From positions 1 through 64,000 of the forward strand of contig JAUIBA010000003.1 of the NCBI GenBank assembly GCA_030427635.1: 64,000 nucleotides of DNA, read 5' to 3'. Source of the stretch: Bacteroidia bacterium. GTDB lineage: Bacteria > Bacteroidota > Bacteroidia > Chitinophagales > Chitinophagaceae. The translations under genes were made by a program, and so were the position numbers. Positions 17,524-26,413 of the stretch are shown in pieces; within the stretch, counting starts at the first letter, position 1; each line of letters begins with the position of its first letter. Under the pieces are notes generated by a model. It was not told where the DNA came from and made no database searches. It saw only the letters and a list, made by a program, of their open reading frames with translations.

Positions 17524-18675
17524 ATGAGGCGTAATATTATCCTGCTTACACTGTCCGGGTTGTTTATGGCACCGGCAGCACTTGCTTTGCCATACGCTGA
17601 TACTGCTGCATCTTCACCGGCTCCCCATCACTCAGGGCTTACAGGAGTAGGCTTTGAGGCTAACGTTATTGGTGGGCGTATCATCCGTCACTCGGCAAAG
17701 TTTACGGCACCTGTACCCGCTATGTCCTATGCGCTGGACCTCAATATTGCATGGCAGACATGGGGGCGGCGCTCATGGCAGCAGTCACTGGGTTACCCCC
17801 TTGTAGGTGCAGGAGTAGTACTTACCAATTATTGTAGCCCGGATATATTCGGACAATGTGCAGGTGCATACCCCTATGTACAGGTACCGCTGGTGCGCTC
17901 AGGGCGGTTTGAATGGACTTACCGTTTTGGTGTAGGGCTGGCATATGTTACCCGTACTTACCTTGATGATACGCTTAATACAGCCGTGAGCACACATCTC
18001 AATGCATTTGCCATAAGTATGACCGACCTGCGCTGGCGTATCAATGAACACTTTGATGTGCAGCTGGGAGCAGGCATCACACATATATCCAATGCACTGT
18101 TCCGTGAGCCCAATCTGGGGGTGAATATGTGGGGCCTACATATGGGTGTGCGCTGGTTCCCTGTGTCGTCGTCGCCCGACCGTATCATGCGCAAGATGGC
18201 TCCCGTAAGCAGGCGGTGGCTGGTAGAGGCACGTGCCGGCATAGCACACAGAGAGGCACGCGCAAAGGGTAATCCTGTAAAACCGGCATATGTAGGGGCT
18301 TTATCGGTAAGTAAGCGGCTGAATGGGCATAACAAAGTCTTTGGTGGTATAGATGCGGCATATCATGCCGATGTTCATGCCTTTCTGATAAACTACGGTG
18401 TGGAGTACGGACGGGAAAAGCAGCACTCATGGGACGGTGGTGTTTTTGTGGGCGATGAGTACATCATTGGTCACCTGGGGCTTATGGCAGCAGTAGGTGT
18501 ATATTACCGGCAAACATTTCTGGACTTTGATCCCATATATCAGAAGATGGGAGGTAAGTATTACATCCTGAACCGGGAAAGAGGATTGGTAAAAGAAATG
18601 TTCCTTTCTGCGCTGCTCAATACACATGGTGCAGTGGCAGAGTATGCCGAGTTTGGTATGGGACTGGCGTTTTAA
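17524..18675 (+). CDS. PagL-like acyloxyacyl hydrolase (lipid A 3-O-deacylase family)
   Basis: After a signal peptide (ending ALALP) the protein has alternating strands typical of an outer-membrane barrel. The segment GITHISNALFREPNLG at about residues 180-195 contains the H-x-S-N motif that forms the His/Ser catalytic pair in PagL. PagL removes the 3-O-acyl chain of lipid A in the outer membrane. At about 383 residues it is longer than PagL (~170); the C-terminal half looks like a second barrel-like section (FGGIDAAYHADVHAFLINYG). Two starts are possible, TTG 17512 and ATG 17524; the latter avoids overlap with the upstream stop codon and follows it by 4 bp, suggesting one transcript. Confidence 0.75.
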   Translation: MRRNIILLTLSGLFMAPAALALPYADTAASSPAPHHSGLTGVGFEANVIGGRIIRHSAKFTAPVPAMSYALDLNIAWQTWGRRSWQQSLGYPLVGAGVVLTNYCSPDIFGQCAGAYPYVQVPLVRSGRFEWTYRFGVGLAYVTRTYLDDTLNTAVSTHLNAFAISMTDLRWRINEHFDVQLGAGITHISNALFREPNLGVNMWGLHMGVRWFPVSSSPDRIMRKMAPVSRRWLVEARAGIAHREARAKGNPVKPAYVGALSVSKRLNGHNKVFGGIDAAYHADVHAFLINYGVEYGREKQHSWDGGVFVGDEYIIGHLGLMAAVGVYYRQTFLDFDPIYQKMGGKYYILNRERGLVKEMFLSALLNTHGAVAEYAEFGMGLAF

Positions 18676-18752
18676 GCAGCCTATGTATCGCCGGTATCAA
18701 TTATCATCAATTATCAACGCTAAATTAACTGGCAGATAGTGAAATTTATTGC

Positions 18753-18760
18753 TATTTTTG
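18753..18760 (+). promoter_or_regulatory. -7 box for the outer-membrane protein gene at 18777
   Basis: TATTTTTG is an exact TAnnTTTG, 17 bp upstream of the ATG. Confidence 0.4.
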
Positions 18761-18776
18761 TCCGCAACATACGAGT

Positions 18777-19829
18777 ATGCGTTCAGGAAATCCTACACAT
18801 AAGCGATTGAGTCTTTTGCTACTGGCATTATCTGCTATGGCCTATGCTCCTGTCAGGGCACAGGTAAGTTTCGCCGATGCTGAAAAAAGAGGCTCCATTT
18901 ATTTCAGTGTGGGTATGAATAGTCCGTCGCATAAAACCTCCGATATTGATATCGTTTCCGGTCGTCCGGGAAGTGTCAGCAATTACACACTTTCAGGTGT
19001 TGCAGGCGATAACAGTACTACTAAAACTTCCGGTTTTCCGTACAACTTCCGCATCGGATACTTCTTTGACTATTTTCAGAACTGGGCAGTAGAATTAAGC
19101 TACGACCCTCTGAAATATCATGTATCTGACGGGCAGATAGTAAAAATGACAGGCCAGCTGGACGGGCGCACTATTGATAGTTCCTTCGCCTTTTCCCCTG
19201 CCAATGGTTATTTCTATAACATTGATGGCGCTAATCTGCTGTCTGTGAACATAGTAAGGCGCATTCAGCTGTTTCAGATAAAGAGCCACAACCTTCGTAT
19301 AGATGCACTTGTACGTGCCGGTATTGGTCCATGCATGCCGCACATATATAACAGTCTGCAAGGCAAGGTGGCTGAGTATCCATCGTTTCAGCTGGGTGGA
19401 TGGAATGCCGGTGCCGATGGTTCACTCCGCATAACACTGATGCGGCATGTGTTCCTGGAAGCATCTTATAAATATTCATACGCTTCGTACAAGGACCTTG
19501 GGGTATATGACGGTGGCGCATCTCAGAAACTGGTATCATCACAGGTAATATTCAGCCTGGGTTATTGGTTCTCTACTACTAAGCATAATCCGCTTTTCAT
19601 GAAGCCGGATAACAGGAAGCCGCCATTTGCCATTAAGCCTATCATGCCGCCAGATAATCAGGAAGACCAGCGGAAGACGCTTGAAAAAGCGCCGGAAAAG
19701 ACACCGCCGGCCGAAGAGGCACCCGCACCTGCTCCGGTACCGGATACGCCGCCAGATACACCACCCGACGAACCTACGCCTGATATGCCACCTTCTCCCG
19801 ATGCTCCAGTACCGGAGCCGGGGCAGTAA
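18777..19829 (+). CDS. outer-membrane beta-barrel protein with Pro/Glu-rich C-terminal tail
   Basis: The signal peptide (ending PVRAQ) is followed by about 240 residues of alternating aromatic strands (YNFRIGYFFDYFQNWAVELS, VFLEASYKYSYASY, IFSLGYWFS), matching small outer-membrane barrel proteins of the OmpW/porin-family type. The last 70 residues are a low-complexity tail of Pro with Glu/Asp and Thr (PDTPPDEPTPDMPP). Such tails usually extend into the periplasm or surface and can act as spacers. There is no OmpA-like peptidoglycan domain. Ligand and role are unknown. Confidence 0.7.
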   Translation: MRSGNPTHKRLSLLLLALSAMAYAPVRAQVSFADAEKRGSIYFSVGMNSPSHKTSDIDIVSGRPGSVSNYTLSGVAGDNSTTKTSGFPYNFRIGYFFDYFQNWAVELSYDPLKYHVSDGQIVKMTGQLDGRTIDSSFAFSPANGYFYNIDGANLLSVNIVRRIQLFQIKSHNLRIDALVRAGIGPCMPHIYNSLQGKVAEYPSFQLGGWNAGADGSLRITLMRHVFLEASYKYSYASYKDLGVYDGGASQKLVSSQVIFSLGYWFSTTKHNPLFMKPDNRKPPFAIKPIMPPDNQEDQRKTLEKAPEKTPPAEEAPAPAPVPDTPPDTPPDEPTPDMPPSPDAPVPEPGQ

Positions 19830-19894
19830 TTCCGGCCGCTGAATGTTAAATCATTTTAACATTGCTGTTTAATTTTTTGGACTAATCTTGTTTT

Positions 19895-21238
19895 ATGATA
19901 ATCAGGATACTGCCTGTTATTGCGTTTGTCGCAATGACATTTCAGTCATCTGCTCAGGCCGCTACAGATACGGCAAAGAGCATCAGCGAATTAAAGCTGA
20001 AACTTAATGCAGACGGCTCAAAGTATATAAAAGCTACAGTGCTTAACCAGACATGGGTACGGTGGAATCAGAGTAATCCCGGTACCACAGTAAATGGCGA
20101 ACCTACCGACAATACATTTGATATAGGACTACGCCGCACCCGTATGCAGCTCTTTGGTCAGATATCTGACCATGTATTTTTCTATACCCAGTTTGGGATG
20201 AATAACTTCAACTTCCTGGCTCAGAACTCAGGCAATCGTAAGTTGCAGGCGTTTTTTCATGATGCCCTGGGTGAGTACAAGGTATTTAAGGGTAATGATA
20301 AGCTGAAGATAGGTGCAGGACTTACCATCCTCAATGGTCTCAGCCGTTTTTCGCAGCCCAGTATAGGCACCATCATGACTACTGATGTACCGGTATTTCT
20401 CCAATCCACCGTCGATCAGACAGATGAGTTTGCCCGTAAACTTAGTCTGTATGCCCGCGGTCAGGTGGGGAAGATAGATTATCGTATCTCTATAGCAGAC
20501 CCTTTCCCCGTGCAGACAAACGGAGCCACAGCACCTGCTTTGGGAAAAACAGCAACATTCACTACCTGGGGGCATTCCCATCAGTATAATGCGCTGCTTA
20601 TATACAACATACTGGATAAGGAGCCCCATACCACACCCTATATGACAGGAACCTACCTGGGTAGCCGCAGGGTGCTGAACATAGAGGCGGGTGCCATTTA
20701 TCAGCCCGATGCTACATGGAACCTTTCCGGTACTGATACTATCTTTAACAACATGCTGCACTGGGGCGTAGCGCTCTATGCCGATATGCCGCTGAAGAAC
20801 AATAAGTACGCATTCTCGGGCTATGCGGGCTACTTTGCTACAGATTATGGTACAGATTACATACGCAACAATGGCATCATGAACCCTGCCAACGGCAATG
20901 CAAAACCTGTCATATTCAACGGCGCAGGCAACACTTATCCCATGTTTGGCACCGGTAGTAACATCTATGTGCAGGCAGGTATACGCTTACCACAGCATAT
21001 GCTGGGCGATGCCGGCACACTCATGCCATACGTATCCCTGCGCACCTCCTCTTACGACCGCCTGGCGGATGCTGTGAATGTGTATAATGCCGGCATTAAC
21101 TGGCTTATGAACAGGCACCAGTCCAAACTGTCGCTTAATTATGAGCACCGGCCCGTATTTGAGTATCTGGCAGATGGTACTATTGGTACTACATCAGGTG
21201 CAGGCAGTATGTGGGTACAGTATCAGATATACTTCTGA
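19895..21238 (+). CDS. porin, OprO/OprP-like fold
   Basis: A 447-residue exported protein. After the signal peptide it has an early strand pair with the phosphate-selective-porin-like pattern (FDIGLRRTRMQLFGQISDHVFFYTQFG), then regularly spaced amphipathic strands, and ends in a final strand with a terminal aromatic residue (MWVQYQIYF), the outer-membrane insertion signal. It probably forms a trimeric 16-strand channel for small solutes. Phosphate or pyrophosphate selectivity is known only for the Pseudomonas members and cannot be assumed. It stands alone, 65 bp after the previous gene. Confidence 0.8.
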   Translation: MIIRILPVIAFVAMTFQSSAQAATDTAKSISELKLKLNADGSKYIKATVLNQTWVRWNQSNPGTTVNGEPTDNTFDIGLRRTRMQLFGQISDHVFFYTQFGMNNFNFLAQNSGNRKLQAFFHDALGEYKVFKGNDKLKIGAGLTILNGLSRFSQPSIGTIMTTDVPVFLQSTVDQTDEFARKLSLYARGQVGKIDYRISIADPFPVQTNGATAPALGKTATFTTWGHSHQYNALLIYNILDKEPHTTPYMTGTYLGSRRVLNIEAGAIYQPDATWNLSGTDTIFNNMLHWGVALYADMPLKNNKYAFSGYAGYFATDYGTDYIRNNGIMNPANGNAKPVIFNGAGNTYPMFGTGSNIYVQAGIRLPQHMLGDAGTLMPYVSLRTSSYDRLADAVNVYNAGINWLMNRHQSKLSLNYEHRPVFEYLADGTIGTTSGAGSMWVQYQIYF

Positions 21239-21253
21239 TTACTGCCGAAGGTA

Positions 21254-21595
21254 TCAGAAAATAAAGGTAAACCCGTAGAAGGCCACGCATACACCGGTAC
21301 CGGTAAGGCCATACAGCACTACATTATGTGCCACGCTTGACTCCGGAAATGCCCCCAGCAGGGTGAGCAGAAAACTCAGAAAGCATAGCATAGCGCCTAT
21401 CAGCACAAGATTCAGCCCCCGCGATTGTCGCCGGGACTGGTATAGCTTTGCCGACTCCGCTACCAGCTCCTTTACAAAGGCAAGTGGCAGATTCATAGAG
21501 GTGAGCAATGATTCTGCATCCTCCCGCGTTTTTCCCTCCTGCAGCATTTGCAGCACTTTGTCAGAGAGATGGTCATGTTGTTCTGTCTGGTGCAT
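21254..21595 (-). CDS. small membrane protein of unknown function
   Basis: The 113-residue product has a soluble N-terminal half with charged helices (KVLQMLQEGKTREDAESLL, resembling a short UBA/CUE-like three-helix segment), a basic stretch (RRQSRG) and two membrane helices at about 61-81 and 90-110. It converges with the porin gene, the stop codons being 15 bp apart. I do not recognise the family. Confidence 0.55.
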   Translation of the reverse strand: MHQTEQHDHLSDKVLQMLQEGKTREDAESLLTSMNLPLAFVKELVAESAKLYQSRRQSRGLNLVLIGAMLCFLSFLLTLLGAFPESSVAHNVVLYGLTGTGVCVAFYGFTFIF

Positions 21596-21797
21596 GATAT
21601 TCTGATTGGGTAATATACAGCTTTTTCAAACCTATTTTTTTTCAGATATAGATTTCATGATATTGGTCAGGGTCAGTTATTTGTTTTTTTGTAAATATTA
21701 ACAAAGATGCATCCCACTAATTATTTTTCTTTGCCACACCAAAATAAAAACACGCATCTGTTCGTTTTTCGGTCATTCATCCATTCGTTACATCCCT

Positions 21798-24095
21798 ATG
21801 TTATCCAGATTATCATTTCCTGTATTATTGTTTTTGCTTGTTGTTTCCGGTAGTATATCGGCACAGAATATAACCATTAGTGGTTATGTATCTGATGGCA
21901 GCAGCGGTGAGCGGCTCACAGGTGCCGTCGTATTTATTCCCGGTATGGAGATAGGCACCAGCAGTAATACTTTCGGGTTTTACTCTATTACCCTGCCCGC
22001 CGGCGATAGTGTTACCCTCAGTGCTGCCTATGTAGGTTATGCCACATTTGCCCGTCGTATAGCCCGGGATAGTAATCTCACTATGAATATAGAGCTGGGT
22101 GAAAGCCATGAGCTGAAAGAGGTGGTAGTAAGCGCAGAAAAAGCGTTGCAGGAGCGCACTCAGATGAGTTCCATAGACCTGCCTATACAAACTGTAAAAT
22201 CCCTTCCTGCCTTCCTGGGTGAGCCGGATATTATGAAGGCTATACAGTTACTGCCCGGTATTCAGGCAGGTAATGAGGGCACCTCAGGGCTTTATGTACG
22301 TGGTGGCAGCCCCGATCAGAATCTGATATTGCTGGATGGGGTACCGGTTTACAATGCCAGTCACCTGTTTGGTTTCTTCAGCGTGTTCAATGCCGATGCC
22401 ATACGCAGCGTAGAGGTCATAAAGGGAGGCTTTCCTGCCCGTTATGGTGGTCGTCTCTCATCGGTAATAGATATCAATATGAAGGAGGGCGATAAAAATA
22501 AACTGCATGGAGAGGGTGGTATAGGTATTATTGCTTCCCGCCTTACACTGGAGGGGCCCATAAAAAAAGGTAAGTCTTCCTTCATGGTATCGGGCCGCCG
22601 CACGTATATAGATGTGCTGGCCGCACCGTTTATGAACAAGGATTCAAAAGGCGGTTACTACTTCTACGACCTTAACGGCAAGGCCAACTTTACCCTGGGT
22701 AAAAAAGACCACATTTACGTCAGTGGTTATTTTGGCAATGATAAGTTTTATTTCAAGGATAAGTCGGGCAATGATGATAACACCAGCTCCACATTTGCAG
22801 GTGGCATCCGCTGGGGCAATACTACAGCAGTAGCCCGCTGGAATCATCAGTTTTCCCCACAGGTATTTGGCAACCTCACCAGCTATTACAGCCGGTACCG
22901 GTTTCAGGTTACTGCCGAGGCCAACACTTCCGGCAATGGTGTAAATGAAGATTATCTACTGAAGTTTTCTTCCGGCATCAATGATATGGCTGTGAAGTAT
23001 GACTTTGATATCATCCCCTCTGTCAATCACTATATCAAAACAGGGGTAAGCGCTATATATCATACCTACACGCCCGGCGCACAGACCACTAAGCTCAATA
23101 GTAATACAGGCTCTGACTACGATACCACTATAGGCCAGCCCTCTATATACAGTACCGAGACTGATGTATATGTAGAGGATGATATCCGCTTCAGCTCAAA
23201 GCTGAAAGTAAATGTGGGCCTGCATCTGGCAGGGTTCTATGTACGGGAAAAGCTATACACATCTCTTCAGCCACGTTTATCGGGCCGTTATCTTATCAAT
23301 GAAAAGCTCAGTGCCAAGGCATCCTTTGTGCAGATGAATCAGTATATCAATCTCCTTACCAATTCATCTATCGGCCTGCCTACCGACCTCTGGGTACCAT
23401 CTACCGATAGGGTAGCGCCGCAGCTTTCCCGTCAGGGGGCTGTAGGTATGGCCTATACACATGATGCCGGCTTTGAGGTAAGTGTAGAGGGCTATTACAA
23501 GACCATGGAAAACATTATTGAGTACAAGGAAGGTGCAGGCTTCTTTAACAGTGCCAATAACTGGGAAGACAAGATAGAAAGCGGCAAGGGCAGCAGTTAC
23601 GGAGGTGAGCTGTTTATACAGAAAAAGAAGGGCCGCTTTACGGGCATGCTGGGTTATACCCTCTCATGGACCAACCGCACCTTTGCCAATCTGAACAATG
23701 GCAAACAGTTCCCCTATAAGTACGACCGCCGGCACGACTTTAAGGTGGCTGGCGTGTACACCATATCGCCCCGCATAGAGGTAAGTGCAGAGTGGGTATA
23801 TGGCACTGGCAATGCTATTACGCTGCCCGTAGGCTACTACCAGCTGGGTACCACCGGCGAGCGCATTACCCTCTATGGCAGCCGCAACGGTTACCGCATG
23901 CCGCCCTATCACCGTGGCGATGTCAGCATCCGGTTCACGAAAGAAAAGGAGCGTTTTACCCGCTCATGGATACTGGGTGCATATAATGTGTATAACCGTA
24001 AGAATCCGTTTTTCATCTATGAGGACAATGGCCGCTTTAAGCAGATAAGCCTGTTCCCCATTATACCATCAGTAAGCTACCAGTTTAAATTCTAA
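21798..24095 (+). CDS. TonB-dependent receptor with CarboxypepD-regulatory domain
   Basis: An outer-membrane active transporter energised by TonB-ExbBD. The signal peptide ends in SISAQ. Residues about 22-105 form the CarboxypepD_reg-like domain (ISGYVSDGSSGERLTGAVVFIPG), followed by the plug (LLPGIQAGNEGTSGLYVRGG, QNLILLDGVPVYNASHLFGF) and a 22-strand barrel ending SVSYQFKF with a terminal Phe. At 765 residues it is shorter than SusC proteins and belongs to the smaller DUF4249-associated class. The stop codon is followed 3 nt later by the DUF4249 lipoprotein gene, so the two form an operon. The ligand is unknown. A paralogous pair lies at 47.4-50.5 kb. Confidence 0.93.
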   Translation: MLSRLSFPVLLFLLVVSGSISAQNITISGYVSDGSSGERLTGAVVFIPGMEIGTSSNTFGFYSITLPAGDSVTLSAAYVGYATFARRIARDSNLTMNIELGESHELKEVVVSAEKALQERTQMSSIDLPIQTVKSLPAFLGEPDIMKAIQLLPGIQAGNEGTSGLYVRGGSPDQNLILLDGVPVYNASHLFGFFSVFNADAIRSVEVIKGGFPARYGGRLSSVIDINMKEGDKNKLHGEGGIGIIASRLTLEGPIKKGKSSFMVSGRRTYIDVLAAPFMNKDSKGGYYFYDLNGKANFTLGKKDHIYVSGYFGNDKFYFKDKSGNDDNTSSTFAGGIRWGNTTAVARWNHQFSPQVFGNLTSYYSRYRFQVTAEANTSGNGVNEDYLLKFSSGINDMAVKYDFDIIPSVNHYIKTGVSAIYHTYTPGAQTTKLNSNTGSDYDTTIGQPSIYSTETDVYVEDDIRFSSKLKVNVGLHLAGFYVREKLYTSLQPRLSGRYLINEKLSAKASFVQMNQYINLLTNSSIGLPTDLWVPSTDRVAPQLSRQGAVGMAYTHDAGFEVSVEGYYKTMENIIEYKEGAGFFNSANNWEDKIESGKGSSYGGELFIQKKKGRFTGMLGYTLSWTNRTFANLNNGKQFPYKYDRRHDFKVAGVYTISPRIEVSAEWVYGTGNAITLPVGYYQLGTTGERITLYGSRNGYRMPPYHRGDVSIRFTKEKERFTRSWILGAYNVYNRKNPFFIYEDNGRFKQISLFPIIPSVSYQFKF

Positions 24096-24098
24096 GTC

Positions 24099-25007
24099 AT
24101 GAAAAGCAACAACAGCATATATAGCCTCATCATAATAGCAGCACTTTTCTTCACCTCCTGCGAAAAGTCGATTAATGTCAATGTACCACCGCAGGTATCC
24201 CGCCTCACGGGTGCCATAATAGGCGAGGTGGGCACACCGCTGTATGTTACCGTAGGGCGCACAGCAAAGCTCACAGAAAGTGGTATCAGTACAGACCTCG
24301 CCATTCGTGATGCAAAGGTGCAGCTATATGAAGATGATGTACTGGCTGAGACCCTCGTGTACGATTCCTCAGTAGCCAGTTACCCCTCTGCCACTATTAC
24401 CCGGCCCGGCCACCGTTATAAGGTGCGCATAGCTGCTCCCGGCTATGAAGATGCCGAGGCTACAGAAACGGCCCCCACTCTTGTACCTGTAACCCGTGTA
24501 GAGCGCCAGTACGATGTGCGCAGCATGGATGGCAGTAAGCAGGATGCCGTTATCCTCACCTTTACCGACCCGCCCTCTCCCAACGACCATTATGTCATAG
24601 CCATTACCGGCCCGCAGGACTCATTCCAGTACCATGGCGATTTCTGCGTCTATTCCCCCGACCCTGCAGTAGAATCTCCTCAGGAAGATGTAACCGAGGG
24701 TAGTGTATGCCTGCATAGTTATGGCATCTTCCTGCGCGATATTATTTTCAACGGGCAGGAGCGCGCAGTAAAATTTTATGTGGAAGGTGGCTCACTGGGC
24801 CCATACTATAACGGCACCGACTCCATATATGCACACATAACCCTGTGGCATGTATCAGAGGCATACTACCGCCACCTGCAAACCCTTCAGGTAGCCTTCG
24901 ATGCCGGCAACAACCCCTTTGCCGAACCCGTTAACGTACACACCAACTTCACCAACGGCTACGGCATCTTCGCCATTACCGCCATGGAAGATAGGGAGAT
25001 AAGGTAG
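24099..25007 (+). CDS. DUF4249-family lipoprotein
   Basis: The signal peptide ends in a lipobox (LFFTSC, Cys 21). The mature protein has the DUF4249 pattern: early beta strands (VNVPPQVSRLTGAIIGEVG, YVTVGRTAKL), a Pro/Gly-rich middle (RPGHRYKVRIAAPGYEDAEA) and a C-terminal region (ITLWHVSEAYYRHLQTLQV) ending just after FTNGYGIFA. DUF4249 proteins are almost always encoded next to TonB receptors in Bacteroidota and are thought to be surface-exposed partners of the transporter. The gene ends only 31 bp before the left repeat of the genomic island. Confidence 0.88.
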   Translation: MKSNNSIYSLIIIAALFFTSCEKSINVNVPPQVSRLTGAIIGEVGTPLYVTVGRTAKLTESGISTDLAIRDAKVQLYEDDVLAETLVYDSSVASYPSATITRPGHRYKVRIAAPGYEDAEATETAPTLVPVTRVERQYDVRSMDGSKQDAVILTFTDPPSPNDHYVIAITGPQDSFQYHGDFCVYSPDPAVESPQEDVTEGSVCLHSYGIFLRDIIFNGQERAVKFYVEGGSLGPYYNGTDSIYAHITLWHVSEAYYRHLQTLQVAFDAGNNPFAEPVNVHTNFTNGYGIFAITAMEDREIR

Positions 25008-25037
25008 AGGGGGATTATGAGGTGTATTTACATCGGT

Positions 25038-25056
25038 CTTACTTCCCGATACAAAA
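25038..25056 (-). repeat. left att-like repeat (copy of the mnmE 3' end)
   Basis: The plus strand reads CTTACTTCCCGATACAAAA; its complement reads TTT TGT ATC GGG AAG TAA, that is, FCIGK and stop, but with no mnmE gene upstream of it. It matches 29056-29074 except for one base (A for G at 25054). Confidence 0.8.
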
Positions 25057-25174
25057 TGTAAAGAGTATTGATTCTAGTGCGTTCTATGGGATTCAGCCAC
25101 AGAATAGTACCAAAGTCACGGAAAAAAACGGAAAATAGATGCAAATACGATACTAATAAGTAAGAAGTATACGT

Positions 25175-26403
25175 TCACCCTTCGTCGTCCCCTTCCCATC
25201 CAAGTTTAATTAGCGCCAAATCAATATAAAGTATTCGCTCTTCTGAGTGAATGAAATTATGGTACCACTGCCCGAAATTATAGACAATATTGAACATGAA
25301 CTGTCCTTCATTTTTTAATCGTAGTTCTGTCAGAACTCGAAAGAAGCCGCTAACAGAAATGAAAAGTGGTAGCTCCTCTTTTTGATATTGTTGTATGATA
25401 TTTCTACTATTGGCTTCATCAAGGATTGTTTTATCATTCACCAAGCAAATCTTCACAACGAAATTTACTCGATCTATCAGTTTAGCAAAAACGTCATCCA
25501 CCAAACGAGCTTCTTTGTTTTTTATTAGTTTTTCAGCTCTATCCAGCTGTTCGACTGCCTTCTTTATTGCAGCATTTCTCTTAGTTGTTTTATCGCTGAT
25601 GACGTATTTTGATTCAATAATTATGCAAGCGTTTTTATAGATCACAAGAAAGTCGGCGAATTCATTACCATCAACTTGCTTTGGCGATACAAAAAAATCA
25701 ACATTGGGCTTTAATAGTCTCAAGAAATTATTAAGAACTGAGAGCTCTTGCCAATAACCATGTTTACCGTCTCCAGCGTAATCATCATAATTAAATGCGC
25801 CATGCTTTATTATCGCTTCACTCTGGACGTCATAGTCATAGTCAGGCGAAATTATTATTAGCTTCTTTTCTTTTGAATTGTCCTTGTTTAGTACTTTAAC
25901 TCTGAAACCGGTTCGCTCATTTTCTGGGAAATATATCCCTAAAACATCTTTAGGAACATTTTTGAACTCATCATGGCTTTGCACTTTCAGCAGCCAAGAA
26001 CTAAATTCATCAGCACTATAATCAAGTTCAAGAAACGTTGTAAAAATTGGATGAGAAAACTCATTGTAGAGTACCACTCGAATTTGAGGCTTGGTCAAAA
26101 GCTTCATAACAATTTCGTCAAAACCCCTCACAGCTTTGTCTTCATCACTAAAATTCTCCCCAGTTACACAATACGGATTTGTTAGTATATCATAGGCATA
26201 AAGGGTACAAGTTCTAACAGCAATGTTTGGATTTCGCAATACAATTTCAATTGGACAGCCATTGATAATACTAGTCAACAACGAAGCATCTAGCTTTACT
26301 AACAATGCTATTCGGCCGTCTTCTTCCTCGTCAATAAAAAACCATGTAATAGGCCTTTCAACTTTTCAAACATTTCTTCTTGAGGGAAATAGACGTATGT
26401 CAT
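25175..26403 (-). CDS. PD-(D/E)XK nuclease-like protein, 5' end split by a -1 frameshift
   Basis: The main frame (TTG 26305, 376 residues) shows a PD-(D/E)XK core: E187 in YWQELSVL, D218 in EFADFLV, E231-S-K233 in CIIIESK, and Q253 in a following helix. About 185 residues precede the core, with no recognised domain. There is no ATG at the start. An ATG at 26403, 10 nt after the stop of the preceding gene, opens a frame encoding MTYVYFPQEEMFEKLK before running into a TAG at 26310-26308, while the main frame is open back to about 26375 and reads RPITWFFIDEEEDGRIALL, a natural continuation. The gene therefore needs one -1 shift: a one-base deletion, a sequence error, or frameshifting at the heptamer at 26341-26335. 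Confidence 0.65.
26335..26341 (-). other. slippery heptamer T TTT TTA at the frame junction
   Basis: On the minus strand, in the frame starting at ATG 26403, codons GGT TTT TTA form the exact -1 frameshift heptamer T TTT TTA (as in HIV-1 gag-pol). A -1 slip here enters precisely the frame of the nuclease ORF. No convincing hairpin or pseudoknot is seen downstream, so chance occurrence in an AT-rich gene is quite possible. Confidence 0.3.
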
Positions 26404-26413
26404 AAAAAATTAA

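Noticed and set aside
19680-19829. Pro-rich end of the 18777-19829 gene as a tandem repeat or satellite
   Set aside because: The Pro/Asp/Glu tail has irregular codons and no fixed period; it is a low-complexity protein tail, not a DNA repeat array.
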